Positions 1 through 10,357 of a stretch of 64,000 bases of DNA are shown piece by piece (position 1 is the first letter of the stretch; every line of letters begins with the position of its first letter). Source of the stretch: Isoetes taiwanensis (Eukaryota; Streptophyta; Lycopodiopsida; Isoetales; Isoetaceae); contig JAJEKV010000023.1 of the NCBI GenBank assembly GCA_021234155.1, positions 2,780,557-2,844,556 on the forward strand. The letters run 5' to 3'. The notes under the pieces were generated by a model that saw only the letters and a program-made list of their open reading frames with translations, had not been told where the DNA came from and searched no databases. The translations under genes and the position numbers were made by a program.

Positions 1-560
1 GATGATCTCCCAGACACAGATGTGGGGTTACGTGCATTTGTGATTGAGCGAGCATTACAGAAGATGTGGCCACGTGGTGATCTTGGGGTTAAAAGAAATT
101 TCTATAGGCAAGAAGTTAATGCGATGGTAATATACGAGGAGCAAGGCTACTTAAAGGCGGAGCTTAGCCGGAAAAAGCGTCAGGGAATTGCTAAACTTAG
201 GCTCAGTTCTCACTCTTTACAGATTGAAAAAGGGCGAGAGCAAAAGATTCCAAGAGAGTTGCGCTTTTGTCAATGTTGTTTTGAAGCACAAGTGGAGGAT
301 GAAGAACATGCATTGATTAGATGTTCGGCTTTCGATCATATTCGAGAAAGTCACAATATTACATGTGGCTCTTTTTCAAATCTGTTAGATTTACCCCCAT
401 CCGAACTTGGAGCTTACCTATATGAATACTTGAAATCGAGAGATGAGCTATTAGCATTATATAAAATGGCTGAAAATTTGCTCACCTAACGGTGAGCCCT
501 TGTTGACTGAATATTGCTGTACTTTTTCGCTGATAGACCTGAGGGTCTGAAGGCGTGACA
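1..560 (+). mobile_element. LINE 3' end (C-terminus of ORF2)
   Basis: The frame is open from base 1 to a TAA at 487-489, so the element enters from outside the window. The 162 visible codons are the C-terminal tail of a non-LTR retrotransposon ORF2. They carry the RLSSHSL block, and then a CxxC...EDEEHALIRC zinc-finger-like motif (Cys-Cys-His-Cys) near codons 95-120. The same blocks end the better-preserved LINE at 3561-6341, which has RLSSHHL and CKVCGKDEIEDEDH, so the two belong to one clade. The short 3' UTR runs into an (ATA)n tract at 560-583, which is probably the 3' tail, although a minus-strand element may share it. RT and endonuclease lie outside the window. Confidence 0.8.
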
Positions 561-583
561 ATAATAATAATAATAATAATAAT
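560..583. repeat. (ATA)n microsatellite tail
   Basis: About eight ATA units follow the LINE 3' UTR directly. Read on the minus strand, they also follow a GC-rich stretch (about 590-650) that resembles the SINE-like tails at 33590-33700 and 62101-62150. The tract may therefore belong to either element. Confidence 0.7.
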
Positions 584-589
584 ATATTT

Positions 590-3282
590 CTTCCGTCCCC
601 TATGTGGGCCCATACCCGGGGGGTCGTTACCACCTTACCCATACGTCCTCTTTCACCTTCAATCGTGTTTCTGCCAACCTGCTTATATGCTTCTTCCTAG
701 ATTCATAAGTCTCCTAAGTCTGTTAGTTGTTGACAAGTAACGGTTTCCGTTCATGCATGGTTTATCGTTAAGCCGGCCACCCCTGTTAGTTCTTGTTTGT
801 CGTGTCTAGCTAAATCTTGGATACCCTTACCTAAGTTACTACTTATCACCCAATATGTTCTTCGTATCTCTCGAGATGTATGCGGGCATCCCCGTTTACA
901 GCAGTTAGCTCGCTGATTTGGCTACATCCTATTCGTTCACGAAATACAGATATGGTATACGTCTCTTTTGCTTTAGGGAAAGAATAACCAACACTGGGAC
1001 ACAAAATTACTGTGGGTAACATCCGATGTTATATTTACTGCAAAAAATCTACATTAAAAGGAGAGTTCTTCTCTCACAGACATTGCTTATCTTTTCGGCC
1101 ATTCTTATACAAAATCTTTTCTCATACCGACATACAAACAGACAGGTTATGTTTCCCTTCTGCCCGTGATTACTTACCTGCACTGATCTGCTCCAGTCCG
1201 ATGCTGGTGCCTATTATCTTTTCATAGTATCATCTAAAAAGTCGATGCAGTTTCTGAACCTAACTTGTTTGAACAAAGGATTGTTTTGAACAGACAACAG
1301 AAAAAGAGAAGTGCAAGAGGACAAAAAGATATAAAAGGTAAAAGGATAAAAAGGTCAAAAAGATAAAAAAGAGCAGCACAAAAGGAGAGCATGACATGCA
1401 TCTGCTCGGGCCTCCCCTGATTTCATACTGATCCGACTCTTTTCTTGCCCATAACTAATTCTTTAGCTTCTTTTCCTCTGATGTTTCCCCGATCTTTTTA
1501 ACTTTTTCGAGATTCCTCCCCATATACGCCCGGCACAAAAAATTGACGGGATTCTTCTGCAGCAGTGATAAATACAAACCTTGCGAAATCACACACCGAA
1601 AGATTGTCTTGATAGCTCAAGACCTTTGTATGGCGGCATGAACTTGCGAGCCTATTGAAGCATTGCATTGTGCGATCCATGTCTTGGCGCCTCAAGATCG
1701 TTTTTGTCACCTAAAACTCCGAAGTACTTCAAGCAACCCTAGGGTATCTCGGCTATCCCGCATGGATCGAAAGCATGATGGATTCTGTCCGCAAGATGCA
1801 TATTAGCACTCGGCCGCAGCTGATGCATGAAGGCAAGCCTCTTCTCAGGCACCTACAACTGTCGAAGCAGATACACCACGGATTGAGCTCCTCAAGCTCG
1901 GGATTGAATGGCACCGCAAGTTGCCACAGGGTGCCTGAGTTGGGACGCTTCTTGCCAATCTTCTTCTCCCCATCTACACTCACAAGAACCTTTTTTCCTT
2001 GTCCATACTTGATCCCCGAAGCCAGGCCGAGGCTTGTTGGCGCTTCCTTGCTCGAATTTGAATTTCAGCGCCTCGTGATCGGTATTTCAAGCGATCTGGA
2101 GAAACCGATTTCTAAAGGGCGCCTTCACTATCACTCTTTCTCTCGTTGTAAATCAAGTATATATAGGGTTTTAGAATATTTAGGGTTTTGAAAATCTGTC
2201 CATTTCCGCCTACTTAATTCCCACCGTCCTCTTAAATGCCAGCCTTGTCCTATCCCATCCCCAAGAGTTTTCGTCGCTAATTCCCCGCCACACATCCCTA
2301 GCCCTATAGCTGACATGTGTACCTTTCCTATTTTCTCTATACTACTCATTATTATGGCTATCCGTAGCCGTCATGATCACTACTACCCTATTCGTTATTT
2401 TACGACCTATTATTTTTTTTATTTTTTTTCCCCCTTCCCTATCTTGCCACGTTCCCTATTCTTTGCCGCTGGACCGTCAGCCTGATGTTATCTAATTTTT
2501 GCCACGTTTATACCCCTTGTTTCCAAATTCCTTAATTTTCCCATTTTTTGATTTATTTTATTTTATGCCTATCCTTATTTCTCAACGGCCCGGAGATTTT
2601 GAATCTTACGTCAAAAACTTTGAGCTCCTCTTCCCGGTGCCCTCTTGTATTCTACAATAGTGTCTGTTGAGTCGCGTGTTATCGCTCCTTTATCTACCTT
2701 GAATTTCAAATTATCTATAGCAACGATCTGTCCTGATCTAGTAGTGTTGTGTCCTGCTCATGCACCGATATCTATCTCTTCTTTTTTCGTCCGGATCAAT
2801 CATACATTTGTATACTACATAATTTATTTCCTAAGAAGTATGAACATAGTATAATCCTGAACAAATTTTGAGAAAACTAGTGTGTTAAGAATCATGAGAG
2901 CTGGGAGATATGCACTTAGCTGGGTATTTAGCTGGGTATTTCCGTCGGATCGCCCCTTCGGATCTTTGGAAAGTTTGACTCCTCAGTTGCTCATATGGAT
3001 TTTTTCTAGAAGGGAGATATCCACGTATTTGCTGCAGAAGGTGCTAAGCCTTTTATTGCTTTGGCAATAAATTATTCATGACTATTTCAAAATGCTTTTG
3101 AATTCTGTGCATTTCGAGGAAACTATTGAATTGGATTGGAACTAAGGATTCCCTTTTTTATTTTTGTCTTGTTGGGTATCGGCATCAACCTAGGTCCTTG
3201 CTCTTAATCAGTTGGTAGGTCGTGGAAGCCTGGCAGTAAATTTAAGCCCTTCTCTATTTTGAGAAATGTTCTCACCATAAAT

Positions 3283-3285
<3 letters not shown>
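590..3285. other. Intergenic stretch with no assignable gene
   Basis: No ORF here matches a family I know. Minus-strand frames at about 1753-2060 and 1498-1710 (70 codons) have a protein-like composition, for example KKIGKKRPNSGTLWQLAVP, and could be decayed exons of one unknown gene. No splice pair joins them convincingly. Degenerate TAGGGTTTT telomere-like words occur near 2165-2190. The remainder (2350-3285) is pyrimidine-rich and AT-rich DNA without features. Confidence 0.35.

Positions 3286-3377
<92 letters not shown>
3286..3377. repeat. (GA)n microsatellite, left of LINE
   Basis: About 92 bp of uninterrupted GA dinucleotides. It abuts the 3' tail of the LINE, which on the plus strand appears as four GAAGT pentamers at 3376-3398. 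A matching (AG)n tract stands at the LINE's other end (6343-6421), so the two look like halves of one tract split by the insertion. Confidence 0.9.
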
Positions 3378-3380
<3 letters not shown>

Positions 3381-6340
3381 GAAGTGAAGTGAAGTGAATT
3401 ATTCGTCTTTTGGGAGGCCTCCCAGCCTATAAGAGCGACATTATTATACATCATAGTCATAAAAATTAGATGAGTTTCCAATTCCTCATCCAATTCCTCA
3501 CTCTCACTCAATGCATCCTCTTCTTCTATTAGGGTATTTACATTTTTAGTACAACTCTCTCTATCTTTGTAGAATCTCAATTAAAAAGGATCCAATTCTA
3601 TTTCCTTCCAATCCAAAAAAGGTATGTAAATCAGGCACGTTGATGCCATATCTGTCTCGTATTATACTATAGGCTGGACACTTAAGTATGACATGGTCTT
3701 CGTCTTCTATCTCATCTTTGCCGCATACTTTGCAGCATCTCATGGTTCTCGGAATAGTACCCCATCTCCCAATCTCCACACCTAGATGGTGCGAGCTAAG
3801 CCGGATTCTGCTGATATTGTGCCTCTTCTTTATCGATAAGTTCTCCTTTAGATGTATTGCCTCATCCAATGTAGGATTCATATGCATCTTGTACAATATC
3901 ATCTTAGTCTTTGGGCTCATCCACATTTTTCTTCTAACCTTTTCATAGACCCATGTTCTCAGGTTGTCAATGGAAATTGCCTCTTCCCACATGATATCCC
4001 ATCTTTCAAGCCATGTCTTGACATCAGCAAACCATCCTTTATGTTCAGTGTTTAGGCAAGCATAATAAGGAATGCGTGTGGCATCCATCTTTTTTATTTT
4101 AGCAAGGTACCTAATGCATTTGAGTAAAGCTTCCCCTTCAAGTGGCATAGTGCCGCATTCGGCTAGCATCATCGGATATGGGGTTTGCGCCTTTACACCC
4201 AATTCCAGCCTGAGAAACTTCTTGTGTACCTGTTCAATATCATCCCAAGAGCCTTGTGGCAGCCCTGGTCCCCAAATTTCAGCCCCATATAATACTATAC
4301 TTTGGACTAGAGATTCATACAGTTTTTTCTTTAGTGGCCATGCCCATATGTGGGTTTTCCTACACATGCTTTGCATAGAATACAGTGCCTTCTGCCCGCT
4401 TTCAATTCTTTGTTGTATGCATTGATGCCATTTATGATTCCTGCTAATAGTAAGTCCCAGATATTTATATGTCTCGCATATCTCAACTTTTTCACCCAAA
4501 TAGAGAAACCCCTGTTCCTGCTTGAGCGCACCTACTGTCATGGTTTTAGTCTTCTCTAGATTTACTTGCATCCCCGTTTTGTTACAGAAAGCAGCCAATT
4601 GATCAAGTAATTGCTGCATGTGTACCTGAGATCGTGCAAATAGCACCACATCATCAGCATATAAGAGCAATTGGATCACATATCCTTGAATCTCAGTGCC
4701 TCCATCACAGTTATTATGTAACCATTCTTCCAGGCTGTCAATAAAGAGACCAAATATAGTAGGAGACAAGGGGCATCCTTGTTTAACTCCAATGTTACTT
4801 TCAACTGTATCTGGTATCTCACTTTTGAATGGCATCGATAACTGTACTAAAACTTTCTCATAGAGTATTTGAACTGCATCCTGCAAGTGTTTAGGGACAC
4901 ATAATTGCTCCATTCTTTCCCATAATCTATTCCTGGGAACTTTGTCAAATGCCTTGCGAAAGTCTACAAATGTGACATATAGAGGTTTCCTGGTCCCCTT
5001 GACCGAATCAAAAATGCATTTTAATGCAAGCAAATGGTCCAATGTGGACATTTTAGCCCTAAAACCTGCTTGGGTTTTGGCTCTTTTTCCATTATGCTCA
5101 GCCCAAAGACTAATTTTTTTCTCTACAATATTTGCAAATAATTTAGAGAACAAATTACTTACCATGAGAGTTCTGTAATTGTTTCCGTCTAGCATGGAAC
5201 CACTCTTATGCACTGGAACAATTCGGTTGAGCTGCCACTCCTGTGGGAATCCTTGTTGCATTGCTAAGGTAAACATGCGTGCTATTATGGTATGGATGCC
5301 GCCCCCTGCCCATTTAAGATGCTCGGCACATATCCTGTTTTGATCCTTTGCTTTGCCATTTGCAAGACTATCAATGCCGTCAGCCACTTCTTCTTTTGTA
5401 AAAATCATATCAGACCTCACTTTTAGTGGGGCCTCGATGCTATCATCATGATATAAGTGTTTAACTTGGCTCCATAGCTCACTTGCAGCAAGCGGGATTT
5501 CTGTGTGCTTAGTGCTTTTGAGCTTTTTCCAAAATGATTTTGGATCATTTTGGTATTGGCTGATCAAGATCTCCTGCTGCTTTAGTACAAATTGTCTCTT
5601 TTTTTGCCTTATGATCCTCTGATATGCCTTCCTTAGGGCTGTTTTGCTATCATCATGGCAGTCCCTCCATTTCCTTTTGGCTATTCGGCATGCTTGATCA
5701 TACCAAGACTTGCATTGTAGCCCTTTCTGTGCCCGCCTTGGCTTACATTGCTCCGTGGCTTCTGTTATGATACCCAGCAACTTCTTATTCATGTCATCCA
5801 CAGTGCCATCCCAAGTGCTTTGGCCAATTTTGTCTTCTATACACATCCTATATGTGGCAGCCATACTTGGCCTAAGCATGCTCAATTTTGGATGATCTAC
5901 ATGCTCCATTGCAAGAGGTTTTAACCGGCATTCATGTAAAGAGAATCGGATTGGTACATGATCGGATTCAAGGTATTCTGTTCTTATATCAAAATCTGAA
6001 ATCAGCTCCAAATCATCTCGTGAGATGATCAAATAGTCTACCACACTTCTTGCTCTGCAGGTACATGATCATGGCGGGAATTTCCTGATTCCATTGCATA
6101 TCAAAAGCTCAGCATTAGTGCATAGATTTAGCAGCTGGCGACCAGACCTAGTTATGAGCTGATCCTCAGAGCATCTATTCCAGCCTTGCTTGGTCATCTC
6201 CTCTTCCTCCATGGTCTCAAACCAGAGAGGATCATCTTCCCAAGTATGGATACTAGCTTGCTTGTCTCCGGTTCTTCCATTGAAGTCTCCTGTCAAGATT
6301 ACAGTCCCTTGCATTTGAAACCTCAAAATATCTTGTTCCA

Positions 6341-6342
<2 letters not shown>
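3378..6342 (-). mobile_element. 5'-truncated LINE inserted in an AG microsatellite
   Basis: A minus-strand non-LTR retrotransposon that begins inside its endonuclease domain (6341) and ends in a 3' UTR with a short pentamer tail, (ACTTC)4. The 3' UTR holds the perfect palindrome GGGAGGCCTCCC near 3413-3424. The element lies exactly between two AG/GA tracts (3286-3377 and 6343-6421), which fits target-primed insertion into a pre-existing microsatellite. The truncated 5' end is usual for LINE copies. Confidence 0.85.
3561..6341 (-). pseudogene. LINE ORF2: APE endonuclease (partial) and reverse transcriptase
   Basis: One frame of about 926 codons, interrupted only by a TGA near 6066-6068. In order it shows the end of an APE-type endonuclease (ILTGDFNGRTGDK, about 6255-6300; then SDHVPIRFS), a thumb/linker, and a reverse transcriptase with VDFRKAFDKVP, the GVKQGCPLSP block and the catalytic YADDVVLFA (about 4636-4665). 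The C-terminus carries a Cys-Cys-His-Cys knuckle (CKVCGKDEIEDEDH, about 3685-3740). The first two-thirds of the endonuclease and all of ORF1 are missing. I see no angiosperm L1-type RNase H or zf-RVT tail, so this is a different LINE clade. The enzyme would nick target DNA and reverse-transcribe the element RNA; this copy cannot act alone. Confidence 0.9.

Positions 6343-6421
<79 letters not shown>
6343..6421. repeat. (AG)n microsatellite, right of LINE
   Basis: A 79-bp pure AG tract touching the truncated 5' end of the minus-strand LINE. It is the counterpart of the tract at 3286-3377. Confidence 0.9.
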
Positions 6422-6423
<2 letters not shown>

Positions 6424-6599
6424 CATGATACATCTAAAGGAGAATATTGAAATCTGTTCTTCTGCATGTTTCTAGCATTTTCATCCTATAGATGATGGTA
6501 TCCCATCTTGCAAGTTGCTCACCAGCCTTTGTGCATCATTAGTCTTGGTATTATCATCATCACACTTTGAACAACAAAGTCTTTGTTTTGCTGGAATGC

Positions 6600-7690
6600 A
6601 AACTCCTTTGCCAAAGCAAGCAGGTCTTGTTCTCCTAACAAGATGCTTTCCATTGCCTGATTGCATATGCCATCAAATACTTGAACAGATGGGATTATGA
6701 CAGAAACAACAAGGGCTAGTATAGGTTACTTGCTTTCTTTTCTAGATGCTCTCTACATCAGATGCCTGATGGAAATATTTGCACATTCAGGAATTGTCAG
6801 AAAAGGAGTATAAAAGCAAAGTAGATGGGAAAATGTATGCTTGTGGACATGATGCACATGTGGCTATGCTTCTGGGAGCTGCAAGGATATTTTCTCATCG
6901 CCAAAATCTTTTGCAGGTCTGTAGTAGCATGCATGGAGTTTCCTAATGGCTCCTTCTAGATTTTATGGCAATATGTTAATCAATATCTGCCTATGCAGGG
7001 TACTGTAGTACTAATATTTCAGCCATGAGAGGAAGGTTACGTTGGAGCAATGGTATTTGGAACAGTTGCATCGAAATTAGGGCCACTGTTAGCTGGATCA
7101 CAATTTTTTGAGGCAATAATAACATGAAAAGGAGGGCATGCAGGCTTTCCACATTTAGCAGTGGATTCCATCCTGGCAGCATCATTCGTTGTTCTGAGCA
7201 TACAACAATTGATATCTAGGGAGACTGATCCACTTGACAGTCAGGTATGACCACAATATCAAGTGAGAACTAATATTGAAGGCATACTAATATGAAACAG
7301 CAAGGAACTATACTTTAGAAGTAATTAATATACGTCATATGCTCATTCATTGGAACATTATATTAATACTGGTCCCATTCAGTCTATGGTTGACACAATT
7401 TTAATTGCAGGTCATTTCGGTCACCAGTATTGAAGGTGGGGACTCTTACAATGTCATACCAGATTCGGTAAAGATAAAGGGCACACTCCGCAGCTTCTCC
7501 GAAACAGGTTTATTAAGCCTCAAACAAAGACTTGAGGAGGTACTTTTCCTTGAATATGTTGTGGTTGTCATTGAGATTAAAGAAATTATTTTGCTCATAA
7601 AGGCACAATGAAACAGATTCTTTTCACACAGGCATCTGTGCACCAATGTACAGCCTCTGTGAAATTTGTGATGCAACCATATCTAGTATT
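6600..7690 (+). pseudogene. ILR1-like IAA-amino acid hydrolase (M20) pseudogene
   Basis: Fragments of a plant M20D amidohydrolase, the family that releases auxin from amino-acid conjugates. Exon pieces are about 6778-6916 (with the metal-binding [19 protein letters not shown]), 6999-7244 (GTVVLIFQP then EEG, and [12 protein letters not shown]...[10 protein letters not shown]), 7411-7539 (VISVTSIEGGDSYNVIPDS, intact 43 codons) and the start of the next exon at 7632 (ASVHQCTASVKF). Several splice junctions are canonical GT-AG. It is broken: a TGA replaces the Ala codon of the metal-site PAEEG motif at about 7027, a second TGA precedes KGGHA near 7113, and both the N-terminus and the last third are absent. 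The QILEQMGL frame near 6670-6693 may be a remnant of an upstream exon. Assignment rests on these motifs; the exact ILL subgroup cannot be told. Confidence 0.8.
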
Positions 7691-7994
7691 TCTGAAATTT
7701 TGCTCATTCTGCCAGTATATCCCAGATTTTTAAAGTGTGGCATTCAACATAGACAAATATTCAACATAAACATAGACAAATATTCAACATAAAACATAGA
7801 CTATACATTCAACATAGACAAATATTCAACATAAATAATTTATTATATAAAACTGGTAAACTGCGTAGGTCCAAAAATAGAGCTCCAAGTAGCTTAGAGT
7901 TGATCCGAAATGGAAACTAAACAACAAGTTACTTTACTATAACATGGAAACATCAATGATTTGATAGAAAACCAACATCAACCAAGCCTTTCGC
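7691..7994. repeat. AT-rich spacer with CAACATAGACAAATATT repeats
   Basis: Between about 7742 and 7835 a CAACATAGACAAATATT-type word recurs four times with small changes. No coding potential is seen. It lies just 3' of the trihelix-like ORF on the minus strand and may be its 3' UTR or a subterminal repeat of the element carrying it. Confidence 0.6.
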
Positions 7995-8695
7995 TTATCT
8001 TTTCCCATGATTTAGCAATACTTGCACAAGAATTCGTCGATCTTCTCTTTCAGCTGCAGCATCCTCTCTATCTGCTAGGCATCTTGCTCTTTCAATCTCC
8101 ACTGCCTCCTTTTGGGTTGTGACTAATGATGTTTCTATGTCAATCTTGCGTGATTCAACATCTTGGAGCAGCTTAGCAAGGGTGTCAACAGCTGAACTCT
8201 TCTTTCTCTTCTTTCCGCTTGATCCTGCCTCCCTATCACCTGGAGTGGGAGTGGACTTCGCAGTCACACCCACACTACTATCAATGATAACGGGTGGATT
8301 AATGGATGGCCTTCTCCCTTGAAATGTATCTAACAACTCAAATACCTGCTGATCAAAATCAAGAGGCAAGATTTTCTCAGCCTTTCTGTTTGCCTTAGAC
8401 ATGCTAAAGTATGGAGCTGCCCCTTTTCGCTTATCCAAATCCTTTATATGCTTATAATCTGATAACACATTGTCCCATTTGGTTTTGCACATGTCAGCAG
8501 TTCGAACGTACCTTGATTTGCCAAAAACTCTGATATTTTCTTCCATTTGCTTACTGCAGTTTCAATCACATCTCGAGTAGACACATGGGTATCTACAACT
8601 TCCCATTCAATTCTCTTCGCTTCAATCAATACGATTACCTCATTCAAGGTCCAATTTCTTGCCCTCACTCGCTTCTCTCCCTTGCTGCTAGACAA
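7995..8695 (-). pseudogene. Trihelix/MADF-like DNA-binding protein, frameshifted
   Basis: Two overlapping minus-strand frames together make one protein of about 233 residues. The first (from ATG at 8695) gives RNWTLNEVIVLIEAKRIEWE and a KWKKISEFLANQG segment. The second continues with RTADMCKTKWDNVLSDYKHI, completing the tryptophan-spaced trihelix (GT-factor/MADF) DNA-binding fold. A PYFSM segment, a KKRKK basic stretch, and a long charged helix ending in ILVQVLLNHGKR follow. The frames meet near 8507-8512, where two extra bases appear to sit between GGT and GTTCGA. Such proteins occur both as plant transcription factors and as the DNA-binding partner of PIF/Harbinger-type elements. No Harbinger transposase is visible nearby, so I leave the origin open. 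It may be intact if the shift is a sequence error. Confidence 0.7.
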
Positions 8696-10357
8696 TCTCT
8701 ACATCATTTTGATCATTATTGGCCATTTGTTGCATTTTACTTAGTAATTAGGACCATTGCTTTGGATAATGTAAGGCTCTCTATATGTACTCTAAATTTT
8801 CTTATCAAAATTTAAGAGTTTTCCAAACCCACAAACAGCATATTCTGTGGAAGGTGCCAGCCAAAAAACGATAATACAGATAGATAGAGATCTTCATATA
8901 AACACACCACCATTTTCTAGCAGATAACTGAACACGAGGTCTAGGACAGTCAAATTTTAGGACATTCCTCTATGCTATGGAAAAAATCATGTTATCATTT
9001 GGCCACAGACAAAACACCTTCTTTTGCTATTACTGCTTTTAGGAATAATTGACGAGTGAAACCATCCAGAATCATGGGCTAAGAGAAGGGACAGTGAATA
9101 CACTATGTTGACAACAGCTAGAAAAACTGGGAATTCTAGAGCAATACCTAAATTTTTAACTTATATTCCCTTTGGCCCCCCTCTAGGTATTTCGTATGAG
9201 TACAAGGCTATCAATTTGCTAGCTGGAGAGCATTTGACTGAAGGTTAAGAGTAGACTTTTCAAAGTGTCATGATAATCATCTGCTTGTTGCAGATTATAC
9301 TAAAATCAACCCTCTTCAAATGGTCCCTGCTTTAATCTGTAAGAAGCAGTCAGATTTCTATCTCGATCTGCTGAAACCTTCATGTATGTATTATAAGATG
9401 TATTTTAATTCAGATTTTTATCACTATCTGCAAGCTTCATGTACAATCATATGCTCTTGTACTACAATCGGCAGCCTTTTGATTTACTGTATGTTTTGTG
9501 AGTAAGAGTATGCAGAAACTGATGGGATATGAGCTGATGGGATATATGACAGTATAAAAGATAGAGACAAAGAACACAAAAGATAGAGAAACAAGGAAAC
9601 AAAAGTCGATGAGAAAAAATACCTGATTGTCTGGTATGGTATCGATTATCTGGTATTGAGCGTGCAAGGGAGAAGAAGTCCTTTGCCTAAACAAAAAACA
9701 TGAGGAATCTGGTATGTTTTATCAGGCAGGAAGACAAAAACGAAATGCTGGTACTTCTGGTCTGAAGAATGCATACCAGAGAAATGCTGGTACTTCGAAA
9801 TGCTGGTCGATTGGCGATGGAGCGTCGATGGAGCCGCCATAACAGCACTAAACCAGCGGCAGGGGCATCGAATAAAATTTCGTCCAATTCTTGGAAGATT
9901 GTTAACGAGTTGTTAATATTTAACCTAACTATATGCAATGTGAAATCCGGTTAAAGCTTTAATTTAGCCCTAACAAATTGTTATAAATTAATCCCTCCTT
10001 TTTAACAATTTCCTTAACAAAAAGCATGTGTGTTGATTGTTAAATTAAATTTTTTTAACATAGCATATTTAACCCATGGTCTGAAGGTACCCTTATTGTG
10101 TTGAATCACTAAAATGCCACATAGTCTTGGCTAGCCTATGGCGGCTGAGAAAAATTTCCGCTTTTTTTTTCTAAATTTTCCCCGCCACATAGGAATTGTA
10201 CATGTTTAGAAATAAACGTTTCTGTCTATTTCAAGCCACATGTCTGCCACGTACCTGTGAGCTGAACTATGAACTGCAGCCAACCATTTCTCAGCAGAGG
10301 AAATCGTTTTTACTTTCGTTGGAAAGCCAGACCAAACTTACAGCCCTTTTTTAAGGA
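8696..10357. other. Spacer upstream of HY2; no gene seen
   Basis: AT-rich DNA without a supported ORF. Between 9620 and 9830 the word CTGGTA recurs many times, and GAAATGCTGGTACTTC occurs twice (about 9741 and 9781). From about 10270 the sequence leads into the 5' end of the HY2 gene and probably holds its promoter and 5' UTR. No TATA box or defined light-response element could be assigned by eye. Confidence 0.4.

Noticed and set aside
1521-1545. CGCCCGGCAC word as a third Helitron end
   Set aside because: The complementary stem arm and a CTRR terminus are missing.
3272-3580. 102-codon minus frame with poly Leu-Ser
   Set aside because: Its C-terminal part is the GA microsatellite and its N-terminal part the LINE 3' UTR.
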